Below are positions 17,515 to 26,900 of a stretch of DNA of 43,514 bases, piece after piece; the stretch's first letter is position 1, and the number at the start of each line of letters is the position of its first letter. The position numbers and the translations under genes were made by a program. The DNA is from an uncultured Ruminococcus sp. (GTDB lineage: Bacteria > Bacillota > Clostridia > Oscillospirales > Acutalibacteraceae): positions 1-43,514 of the forward strand of contig CACZYC010000017.1 in assembly GCA_902785365.1 (NCBI GenBank), in the 5' to 3' direction. The notes below the pieces were generated by a model, which did not search any database, was not told the DNA's origin, and saw only the letters and a list, made by a program, of their open reading frames with translations.

Positions 17515-17591
17515 GGCCCGGTAGTTCAGTTGGTTAGAACGCTAGCCTGTCACGCTAGAGGTCGACGGTTCGAACCCGTTCCGGGTCGCCA
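17515..17591 (+). tRNA. tRNA-Asp (anticodon GTC)
   Basis: Acceptor GGCCCGG/CCGGGTC, anticodon loop CTGTCAC within the GCTAG/CTAG arm region, T-loop TTCGAAC, encoded CCA. Confidence 0.95.
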
Positions 17592-17596
17592 ATTGT

Positions 17597-17672
17597 GCCT
17601 TTGTAGCTCAGTCGGTAGAGCAAGGGACTGAAAATCCCTGTGTCGGCGGTTCGATTCCACCCGAAGGCACCA
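17597..17672 (+). tRNA. tRNA-Phe (anticodon GAA)
   Basis: Acceptor GCCTTTG/CGAAGGC, anticodon loop CTGAAAA on an AGGGA/TCCCT stem, T-loop TTCGATT, encoded CCA. Confidence 0.95.
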
Positions 17673-17675
17673 TAT

Positions 17676-17751
17676 GCGGATGTAGCTCATCTGGTAGAGC
17701 GCCACCTTGCCAAGGTGGAGGTAGCGAGTTCGAGCCTCGTCATCCGCTCCA
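17676..17751 (+). tRNA. tRNA-Gly (anticodon GCC)
   Basis: Acceptor GCGGATG/CATCCGC with discriminator T, anticodon loop TTGCCAA on a CCACC/GGTGG stem, encoded CCA. Confidence 0.95.
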
Positions 17752-17825
17752 TCTATCGCTTGAGATTGAGCTGCAAAGAGCAATTTCAAGTGATATTTTT
17801 TATATTCTCGCATACAATGAAATAC

Positions 17826-17900
17826 GGCGTCGTAGCCAAGTGGTAAGGCACGGGTCTGCAAAACCCTGATTCACCAGTTCAAATCTGGTCGACGCCTCCA
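17826..17900 (+). tRNA. tRNA-Cys (anticodon GCA)
   Basis: Acceptor GGCGTCG/CGACGCC with discriminator T, anticodon loop CTGCAAA, T-loop TTCAAAT, encoded CCA. It follows a 74-bp spacer after tRNA-Gly in which I see nothing. Confidence 0.95.
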
Positions 17901-17902
17901 TA

Positions 17903-17938
17903 AAAACCCCCGCAAGCATTTGCCTGCGGGGGTTTTAC
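17903..17938. terminator. Bidirectional terminator between the tRNA cluster and the membrane-protein gene
   Basis: AAAACCCCCGCA/TGCGGGGGTTTT is a 12-bp stem with T-runs on both strands. It ends the tRNA transcript rightward and the leftward gene whose stop codon is at 17941. Confidence 0.9.
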
Positions 17939-17940
17939 TT

Positions 17941-18426
17941 TTAACCTTTCTCTTTATGATGGCGACGCGACCTCGGAGGATTATATTCCGATTTGCCAAA
18001 GGCGAGTATAAGCGAAAACAGCGGCGGGCATATAAACAGTCCGATACCGAAAAGCTCGCTCTTCGTATAGCAATAACACAATTTCATAATATGAATTATT
18101 TCCGAAATAATTGTAAAGATAGCCGCGACTGAAAAGAAAACGTCCTCTATCCACAAAGGAGTTCCCTTGAATATTTCCAGCATAACCTCAGCCGCCCAAA
18201 AGACGATATCAAGTATAAACCATATATGGCTCATACCTATAAGATGATGGGACACGAATAAATTATAACCGGGTATCAGCGCTTTCCAGCTCTTTTCCCC
18301 CGCTTTTCTGAACAGATTCCATTCAGCGACGGTCAGCCCCACGTAATACAAAAGCAACAGAACAGTTACTATAACAAACAGTTCTTTTACTTCACTCATT
18401 TGTTCAAGCAAACTTTCAATAATCAT
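17941..18426 (-). CDS. Small integral membrane protein, DUF5684-like
   Basis: This 161-residue protein has three to four hydrophobic segments (about 13-30, 66-84, 95-112 and 128-146). Near residues 35-57 it has WNLFRKAGEKSWKALIPGYN, the signature of the DUF5684-type family often annotated only as a membrane protein of unknown function. CGGAG lies eight bases before the ATG. Its promoter region has a near-identical inverted copy about 0.9 kb away, in front of the glycosyltransferase gene. No function can be assigned. Confidence 0.7.
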   Translation of the reverse strand: MIIESLLEQMSEVKELFVIVTVLLLLYYVGLTVAEWNLFRKAGEKSWKALIPGYNLFVSHHLIGMSHIWFILDIVFWAAEVMLEIFKGTPLWIEDVFFSVAAIFTIISEIIHIMKLCYCYTKSELFGIGLFICPPLFSLILAFGKSEYNPPRSRRHHKEKG

Positions 18427-18445
18427 AAAACCAACTCCGATTATT

Positions 18446-18474
18446 ATGATAACAGATAAATCGAAAGATGTCTA
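18446..18474 (-). promoter_or_regulatory. Promoter copy A (membrane-protein gene)
   Basis: On the minus strand TAGACA (18469-18474) and TATCAT (18446-18451) are 17 bp apart. The downstream part is identical to promoter copy B at 19341-19369. Confidence 0.65.
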
Positions 18475-18508
18475 CAAAAACCTCCGCTTGGTATTCCAAA
18501 CGGAGGTT
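18475..18508 (-). terminator. Rho-independent terminator of the CAP-domain gene
   Basis: On the minus strand CCTCCG/CGGAGG with inner TTGG/CCAA pairing and an AATA loop is followed by TTTTTG. It lies directly after the CAP gene stop codon and directly before promoter copy A. Confidence 0.8.
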
Positions 18509-18512
18509 AGTT

Positions 18513-19202
18513 TTATCCTATAAAGAACTGTGACCAGTACAATACGCCGCTTGACGAATAACAGCCTACACCGATTTTGTTGAAAGACTTGGACAGAATA
18601 TTCTTACGGTGACCTTCGGAATTCATCCAGCCGTTTACAACCTGCGCGGGAGTGGAGTAACCGTAGGCTATATTCTCACCTGCTGTACGGTAAGTAACGC
18701 CCAAATCCGAAGCCGCTGTAAAGCATGAGCGTCCGTCGGGTCTTGTGTGTGAAAACGAGGAAACAATCTCCTTTGCCCTGACGCGTGCCGCGTTAACCGC
18801 GCCGTCGTTTTTGCTCAGAGCCGACAATCCCTGTTTTGCTCTTTCAGCGTTGACTAGCTTGATTACCTCAGCTTCATACGTCTCATTAAACTGTGACGCG
18901 TCAGTTTTAACGGTTGAGGACTTATTGGTCCGCGCGGCGGTTTTTTTGACAGACGTTTTCGTGGAACAGTTGCCGTCGGGGCAAAAGCCGCCGTTCTTTT
19001 TTATCAGAGCGCTCAAATTACAGCATTTGCCGGATTTTAACTGATTTAATATTTTTTGAGCGTTCCTGCAATTCGCTGTCGTACAGCTAATTACTTTTAC
19101 CTGTCCGCTGTTTTTTGAGGCAGCGCCCGCCATAACGCTTGAGCCGTACACAAGCATCACAGCCGAAAGACCTATGGATAAAAATTTTGAGAATCGCTTC
19201 AT
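18513..19202 (-). CDS. Secreted CAP-domain (SCP/YkwD-like) protein with cysteine-rich N-terminal region
   Basis: This 229-residue protein has a signal peptide (about 1-28). A cysteine-rich region follows (C40, C45, C60, C61, C74, C79), then a basic Thr/Ser linker (about 82-105) and a CAP domain (about 108-229). CAP hallmarks are present: SHTRPDG with H152, GENIAYG with E176, and MNSEGHRKNIL with H198. Bacterial YkwD-type CAP proteins are secreted; several are made during sporulation or associate with the wall, but their activity is poorly defined. AAGGGAGC precedes the ATG. It has its own promoter and terminator and is bracketed by inverted copies of a promoter module. Confidence 0.85.
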   Translation of the reverse strand: MKRFSKFLSIGLSAVMLVYGSSVMAGAASKNSGQVKVISCTTANCRNAQKILNQLKSGKCCNLSALIKKNGGFCPDGNCSTKTSVKKTAARTNKSSTVKTDASQFNETYEAEVIKLVNAERAKQGLSALSKNDGAVNAARVRAKEIVSSFSHTRPDGRSCFTAASDLGVTYRTAGENIAYGYSTPAQVVNGWMNSEGHRKNILSKSFNKIGVGCYSSSGVLYWSQFFIG

Positions 19203-19244
19203 AACAAAGCTCCCTTCATATAATCTGACGTTTCCGTCTGTTTA

Positions 19245-19273
19245 ATGTTACCGCGATTTAGGCTGATTATCAA
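19245..19273 (-). promoter_or_regulatory. Probable promoter of the CAP-domain gene
   Basis: On the minus strand TTGATA (19268-19273) and TAACAT (19245-19250) are 17 bp apart, about 43 bases upstream of the start codon. Confidence 0.5.
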
Positions 19274-19315
19274 TGTAAAAATATTGGCAGCGCTGTAAGA
19301 AAAAGGGAGAAAAAA

Positions 19316-19398
19316 CTCCACGTAATCCAAGCGGAGGTTGTAGACAATTTTGGGTTTATCTGTTATCATAATAATCGGAGTTGATTATATGATTATAG
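19316..19398 (+). repeat. Inverted duplicate of the terminator-promoter-start module at 18421-18508
   Basis: Positions 19355-19383 are identical over 29 bp to the reverse complement of 18432-18460. Similarity continues into the first codons (ATGATTAT) and back through the 3' arm of a terminator (AAGCGGAGGTT). The upstream terminator arm is degraded in this copy. Confidence 0.8.
19341..19369 (+). promoter_or_regulatory. Promoter copy B, upstream of the glycosyltransferase
   Basis: TAGACA (19341-19346) and TATCAT (19364-19369) are 17 bp apart, the same hexamers as promoter copy A. It is the best promoter for the glycosyltransferase gene. Confidence 0.65.
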
Positions 19399-19409
19399 AA
19401 AACGGGTGA
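19389..19409 (+). other. Six-codon upstream ORF, remnant 5' end of the duplicated membrane-protein gene
   Basis: ATG ATT ATA GAA AAC GGG TGA encodes MIIENG and has the same CGGAG site eight bases upstream as the MIIES start of the membrane protein at 18426. It precedes the glycosyltransferase start by 58 bases. It may be an inert relic or may affect translation of the next gene. Confidence 0.5.
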
Positions 19410-19467
19410 AGCAAAAGGACTTTTGCGAAAAAACGGTTCTGTTGCTTTTGAATTGGAAGTGAAAAAA

Positions 19468-20592
19468 ATGGCAACCCTGATATTAAGCTGTAACACAGGA
19501 GAAGGTCACAACTCCTGCGCTAAGGCTATTAAAGAGTATTACGACTCTGTCGGTGAGGAATGTGTGTGCGCTGACGGCTTGAAATTTATTTCAAACCAAG
19601 CGTCTCAGTTTATTTCAAAAGGGCACTCCTTTGTCTACCGCTATACGCCGTGGCTATTCAAGTACGGATACAGCTATTCCGAGGAGCACCCCAATGTTTT
19701 CAAGGACGGATCAACTGTTTATCGCTTTATGACGCAAGGCAGCGAGCGAATGTATGAATACATTGTTTCGGGCGGGTTTGACACGGTGATTTGTGTGCAC
19801 CCTTTTACCGCTTTTATGCTGACCGATATGCTTAACAAGCACCCGATGAAGCTGGCAACCTGCTTTGTGTCCACAGACTACACATGCAGCCCCGGAACAA
19901 AGAGCAGCAACCTGGATTACTACTTTATTCCCGACGCGTCGCTGACAAAAGATTTTACTAACGAAACAATTACAGAAGATAAAATCATTCCCTACGGTAT
20001 TCCCGTCAGGCAGATGTTCCTGATTTCTCAGGCTGAATCGGAAGCAAAGACCAACGCGGGTATTATGCAGGGACACAAACACCTTTTAGTGATGGGCGGC
20101 AGTATGGGATGCGGGCCAATGAAAAAGCTGATTATCGATATTGCCAAAAAAATGCCTTCGGACTGGGAGATGTCTATCATCTGCGGTCGAAACAAAAAGC
20201 TTTTTCAAAAGCTTGACAGCAAATACAGCGAAAATAAAAACGTACACATCCTCGGATTTGTAGATGATATGGGAACCCTGATGGACAGCGCGGATTTATA
20301 TCTGACCAAGCCGGGAGGTGCCAGCGTGACAGAAGCGCAAATGAAGAATCTGCCGATGGTATTCGTCGACGCGGTAGCGGGATGCGAAAAATCTAATCTT
20401 TTCTATTTCCTGGAAAAAGGCGCGGCGGAAACAGGAGCCTCTGTTGACGAAATCACTAACGCCTGTCTGGATCTTATGCACAGCGACTTAAGCCGCCGTG
20501 AGATGAAAGAGAACCTTCAGGCAATCTCAAACAAGGATGTAGCAAAGACAATTTATCAGACAATGAAACAACTGACAAATAATAACGAATAA
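19468..20592 (+). CDS. Glycolipid glycosyltransferase, UgtP/MGDG synthase family (GT28)
   Basis: The start is the ATG beginning MATLILSCNTGEGHNS; GGAAG lies just upstream and the family begins this way. The 374-residue enzyme has the N-terminal MGDG-synthase domain with NTGEGHN (9-15), and a GT28 donor-binding half with VMGGSMGCGPM (about 213) and TKPGGASVTEA (about 290). These enzymes transfer hexose from a UDP-sugar to diacylglycerol at the inner face of the membrane, making glycolipids that can anchor lipoteichoic polymers. The sugar cannot be predicted. A bidirectional terminator shared with pyrG follows. Confidence 0.87.
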   Translation: MATLILSCNTGEGHNSCAKAIKEYYDSVGEECVCADGLKFISNQASQFISKGHSFVYRYTPWLFKYGYSYSEEHPNVFKDGSTVYRFMTQGSERMYEYIVSGGFDTVICVHPFTAFMLTDMLNKHPMKLATCFVSTDYTCSPGTKSSNLDYYFIPDASLTKDFTNETITEDKIIPYGIPVRQMFLISQAESEAKTNAGIMQGHKHLLVMGGSMGCGPMKKLIIDIAKKMPSDWEMSIICGRNKKLFQKLDSKYSENKNVHILGFVDDMGTLMDSADLYLTKPGGASVTEAQMKNLPMVFVDAVAGCEKSNLFYFLEKGAAETGASVDEITNACLDLMHSDLSRREMKENLQAISNKDVAKTIYQTMKQLTNNNE

Positions 20593-20631
20593 TCAAAAGT
20601 CACCCGCCGAACGGGTGACTTTTGATTTATT
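20591..20631. terminator. Bidirectional terminator between the glycosyltransferase and pyrG
   Basis: AATCAAAAGTCACCCG/CGGGTGACTTTTGATT is a 16-bp perfect stem with a CCGAA loop and A/T-runs on both sides, between two convergent stop codons. Confidence 0.92.
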
Positions 20632-20643
20632 TAGAATGAGATA

Positions 20644-22251
<1,608 letters not shown>

Positions 22252-22261
22252 TCAGTTAAAG

Positions 22262-22494
22262 CATAAGCCCTCCCTCGGGAAATTCCCCTATTAGGGGAAA
22301 TGTCGGCAACGCCGACAAAAGGGTTGCTGTCTCCCGCTAGGGAAAGGGTGGGCAAATCGCCATAAGCGATTTGGTTGGGAGAGGGTCCACTTGTAAAATA
22401 GTTTTTATTCTTACGTATGAAATAGCGAGCTTTTTAAAAAATGGACCCTCTTCAGTCTCGCTACGCTCGACAGCTTCCCCCAAGGGAAGCCTTT
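22262..22494. repeat. Multi-hairpin intergenic element between pyrG and gltD (MITE-like)
   Basis: About 230 bp contain at least five hairpins: TTCCCC/GGGGAA near 22284, TGTCGGC/GCCGACA near 22303, CAAATCGC/GCGATTTG near 22354, AGAGGGTCCA (22380-22389) with TGGACCCTCT (22442-22451), and GCTTCCC (22473-22479) with GGGAAGC (22484-22490). The last is followed by CTTTTTT, so it can terminate rightward transcripts. Its T-run overlaps the gltD stop codon. Modules such as CAGTCTCGCTACGCTCGACA recur in related genomes, to my memory. Confidence 0.7.
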
Positions 22495-22495
22495 T

Positions 22496-23980
22496 TTATA
22501 AATTACTATACCCCATAAGGCTCTCGTCAACCTCGCGGGCGCAGTCGCGACCGTCGCGGATTGCTCTGACTACCAGAGACTGTCCGCTGTGCATATCGCC
22601 CGCCGTAAAGACGTTTTCGACGTTGGTTTTGTGGCCGCCGTTTTCGCCCATAACATTTGTGCGTCCGTCCACTTCCACGCCGAAAGCCGAAGTCACATAG
22701 TTTTCACTGCCGAGGAAGCCTGCCGCGATGAGTACGAGCTCAGCTTTTACCTCTTTCTCGGAGCCCTCAACCTCTTTCATATTCATACGTCCTGTTTTTT
22801 CATCTTTTTCAAAGTCAAGGCTTACCAAAACAACGCCTTTGAGATTTCCGTTTTCATCTTTAACAAATTTCTTTACTGTGCTCTTATAGATACGAGGGTC
22901 ACTGCCGAAAATCTCAGCCGCTTCCTCCTGACCGTAGTCGGTCTTGCAGACACGGGGCCATTGAGGCCACGGATTGTTTTCGGCTCTCTTGTCGGGGAGT
23001 TTCGGCATCATTTCAATTTGCAATACACTTTTTGCGCCGTGACGCACACAGGTTCCAACGCAGTCGTTGCCTGTGTCGCCTCCGCCGATTACAATAACAT
23101 TCTTGTCCTTGGCGGAGATATATGTACTGTCCTGCAAACCGTTGTCGAGCAGGGCTTTTGTGGTCGACCTGAGGAAATCAACCGCGAAGTAAATTCCCTC
23201 GGCTTCTCTCCCATCAACTTTGATATCGCGCGGGTTTGAAGCTCCGCAAGCGAGAATAACTCGGTCAAACTCTTTTTTTAATTCTTTTGCGGAAATATCC
23301 TTGCCGACATTCACGCCTGTTCTGAACTCAACACCCTCCGCTTTCATTATATCAATACGACGATTGATAATCGTCTTTTCGAGCTTCATATTCGGGATAC
23401 CGTACATCATCAGCCCGCCTACTCTGTCACTTCGCTCAAATACAGTGACGCTGTGACCGCGTCTGTTCAGCTGGTCGGCGGCTGTGAGCCCCGAGGGACC
23501 TGAGCCGATTACGGCAATCTTCTTGCCTGTTCTCACCTTCGGCGGTTCAGCCTTTGCCCAGCCGTTTTTGTAGGCGGTCTCGACAATGGCGTATTCGTTA
23601 TTTCTTACCGTTACAGCGTCGCCGTTAGCTCCGCAGGTACACGCTTTCTCGCAAAGAGCGGGACAAACGCGGGAGGTGAATTCGGGGAAGTTATTGGTGA
23701 TTCTCAACCTCTTGTAAGCCTGCTCCATATTGCCCCTGTAAATGAGGTCATTCCACTCGGGAATGAGGTTGTTAAGCGGACAGCCGCTTATCATTCCGCC
23801 GATGTTCATACCCGACTGGCAGAACGGAACTCCGCACTCCATACAGCGCGCCGCCTGCTTGCGGCGTTCGTCGGGTGACAAACATTCGTGAAATTCGTTG
23901 AAATTCTTGATTCGTTCCTGTACGGAGTACGCGCGGGTTTCCTCACGCTCGTATTCTAAAAAACCTGTAGGCTTACCCAT
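22496..23980 (-). CDS. gltD: Glutamate synthase (NADPH) small subunit
   Basis: This 494-residue subunit passes electrons from NADPH through FAD and iron-sulfur clusters to GltB. The N-terminal cluster domain has CMECGVPFC (about 46-54), then GCPLNN and CPALCEKACTCG. Two dinucleotide folds follow: GSGPSGLTAADQL for FAD (about 158) and VIGGGDTGNDCVGT for NADPH (about 300). The C-terminal FAD-contacting segment is VFTAGDMHSGQSLVVRAI. The ATG shares one base with the gltB stop (TAATG), so translation is coupled. Confidence 0.95.
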   Translation of the reverse strand: MGKPTGFLEYEREETRAYSVQERIKNFNEFHECLSPDERRKQAARCMECGVPFCQSGMNIGGMISGCPLNNLIPEWNDLIYRGNMEQAYKRLRITNNFPEFTSRVCPALCEKACTCGANGDAVTVRNNEYAIVETAYKNGWAKAEPPKVRTGKKIAVIGSGPSGLTAADQLNRRGHSVTVFERSDRVGGLMMYGIPNMKLEKTIINRRIDIMKAEGVEFRTGVNVGKDISAKELKKEFDRVILACGASNPRDIKVDGREAEGIYFAVDFLRSTTKALLDNGLQDSTYISAKDKNVIVIGGGDTGNDCVGTCVRHGAKSVLQIEMMPKLPDKRAENNPWPQWPRVCKTDYGQEEAAEIFGSDPRIYKSTVKKFVKDENGNLKGVVLVSLDFEKDEKTGRMNMKEVEGSEKEVKAELVLIAAGFLGSENYVTSAFGVEVDGRTNVMGENGGHKTNVENVFTAGDMHSGQSLVVRAIRDGRDCAREVDESLMGYSNL

Positions 23981-26900
23981 TACTGCTCCTCCTTTACAAG
24001 TGTATAAAACGCTTCGATTTTTGCCTGGTCAAGGTCAAGTCCCTTTGCCTCGTTCGCGGCAATTTCCTCAATGATTCTCTTGTAATCATGCGGGATAATC
24101 TTTTTGAACAGCGGCAGATAGCTGTCAAAGTCAGCCAAGACTCTCTTGCCCTTTTCAGAGCCTGTCTCTTTGACATGCTCCGTAATCAACGCTTTGACTT
24201 TTTCTATATCTACCTTTTCATGAAGCTCGGAACACTCCACAAGCTCCTTGTTAAGCCTGCGATAGAGGTGATGGTGTTCATCGAGAACATAGGCGATACC
24301 GCCCGACATTCCCGCGGCAAAGTTTTTGCCTGTACGTCCCAGAACTACAACACATCCGCCTGTCATATACTCACAACCGTGGTCACCGACACCCTCGACA
24401 ACCGCGGTAGCGCCCGAGTTTCGCACGCAGAAGCGTTCGCCCGCGACGCCGTTGATAAAGGCTTTGCCCGACGTCGCGCCGTAGAGCGCCACGTTGCCGA
24501 CAATGATGTTATCCTCAGCCTTAAATTTGGAATCCTTAGGCGGATAAAGTATAAGCTTGCCGCCTGAAAGTCCCTTGCCGAAATAATCGTTTGAGTCGCC
24601 CTCGAGCTCAAGTGTCAGACCGTTCGGAATAAACGCGCCGAAGCTCTGACCGCCCGAACCGTTGCAGACAGCCTTGAATCTGTCCTCGTCAAGCGAATCT
24701 CCGTACTTCTTTGTAATCTCCGAGCCAAACGCTGTACCGAGGGAGCGGTCGGTGTTTTTAACTTCAAGCTCTACGCTCTGTCCGCTCTTTTTGCTGAGGC
24801 TGAACTGCTTTTCGAGCACACGCTCGTCCAGAGTCTCGCTGAGCTTAAAGTCATAGAGGTTTTTATTTTTATATTCTTCCTTTTCGCCCTTAAAATCGGC
24901 GTTGAGGATTGCGGATAAATCAATCTTTTTCTGACTTTCCGAGAGGTTATCCTTAGTCCTCAGCAGGTCTGTCCTGCCGACAAGCTCGTCAATGGTACGC
25001 ACGCCGAGCTTAGCCATATATTCTCTGAGTTCCTGAGCGATAAACCGCATAAAGTTCGCCACGTATTCGGGCTTACCCGTAAAGCGTTTTCTCAGCTCTG
25101 GATTCTGTGTTGCCACACCGAATGGACAAGTGTCGAGGTTACACACTCTCATCATAGCGCATCCGAGAGTTACGAGCGGAGCCGTAGCAAAGCCGAACTC
25201 CTCAGCGCCGAGAATAGCGGCAATCGCAACATCGCGTCCTGTCATAAGTTTACCGTCGGTTTCTATAATAACCTTGTTTCTCAGGTTGTTCATAATAAGA
25301 GTCCGGTGAGCCTCGGCAAGTCCGAGCTCCCACGGAAGGCCCGCGTTATAAATTGAGCTCCTCGGAGCCGCGCCCGTGCCGCCGTCGTGACCTGAAATCA
25401 GAATTACACCCGCGCCAGCTTTGGCGACGCCCGCCGCAACTGTGCCTACTCCGCACTCGGATACGAGCTTTACGGAAATACGCGCGTTCTTGTTGGCGTT
25501 CTTCAAGTCGTAAATAAGCTGCGCCAGATCCTCGATAGAATAAATATCATGATGAGGCGGCGGAGAAATCAGCGATACCCCGGGGGTTGAGTGACGTGTC
25601 TTTGCAATCCACGGATAGACCTTGTTGCCCGGAAGATGTCCGCCCTCGCCGGGCTTCGCGCCCTGAGCCATTTTAATCTGAATTTCATCGGCTGAGTTGA
25701 GGTACTCGCTCGTTACGCCGAAACGTCCCGAAGCTACCTGCTTGATTGCCGAACAGCGGTTATGCTTTGTGCCCTTTGTTGTGAGGCGTTCGGGGCTTTC
25801 GCCGCCCTCACCCGAGTTTGATTTACCGTGGAGCATATTCATCGCGAGAGCCAGCGCCTCGTGAGCCTCCTGAGAGATTGAGCCGTAGGACATCGCGCCT
25901 GTCTTGAATCTGCGCACGATATCGTCTACGCTCTCTACCTCGTCCAGCTCGACGGTGTTTTCGGGATAGTTGAAGTCAAGAAGCCCGCGCAAACTTACAG
26001 GATCCATTTCCTCGGAAATCATATGCGTATACTTTTTAAACAGTTCATAGTCGGCTGTACGCGTTGCCGTCTGGAGAGTGTGGATAGTCTGAGGATTATA
26101 GAGATGATCTTCTCTGCCGCTTCTGAACTTATGGCTTCCGCGCGAGGTAAGCTCGTCGCCCGTCTCAAGTCCGAGCGGGTCGAACGCCCTGGTATGAAGC
26201 TTGTCAACATTCTTCTCAATATCCTTTAATGTGATACCTCCCACACGGCTTACAGTACCCGTGAAGTACTCGTCGATAACCTCACTGCTGATACCGATAG
26301 CCTCAAAAATCTGTGAACCGAGATATGACTGAATTGTGGAAATTCCCATCTTGGAAGCTATCTTTACAATTCCGTGAAGCACTGCGTCGTTGTAGTCGTC
26401 CACCGCCGCGTAATAGTCCTTGTCGAGCAAGTCATCGTGAATAAGCTCATGGATGGTCTCCTGAGCAAGGTACGGATTGATTGCAGTAGCGCCGTAGCCA
26501 AGGAGCGTAGCGAACTGGTGAACCTCACGGGGTTCCGCGCTCTCGAGGACAATCGACAAGGAAGTTCTGCGCTTTGACAAAACAAGGTGTTGATGAAGCG
26601 CTGAAACAGCGAGCAGCGACGGGATAGCGAGGTGGTTCTCATCCACTCCCCTGTCCGAAAGAATCAGGATGTTCGCGCCGTCCTTGTACGCTTTGTCAGC
26701 CTCGATATAAAGGCGGCGAATCGCCTTTTTGAGCGACGTATTCTTATAATAAAGCATAGGGATTGTGGCAACCTTAAAGCCGTTCTCCCTCATATTTTTA
26801 AGTTTTAAAATATCGGTTGATGACAAAATCGGGTTATGGATTTTGACAACCTTACAGTTCTCGGGCTTCTCCTCAAGGATGTTGCCCGACTCGCCGAGAT

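Noticed and set aside
17550..17861. ORFs on both strands across the tRNA cluster
   Set aside because: They are translations of tRNA-Asp, -Phe, -Gly and -Cys genes and have no protein signature.
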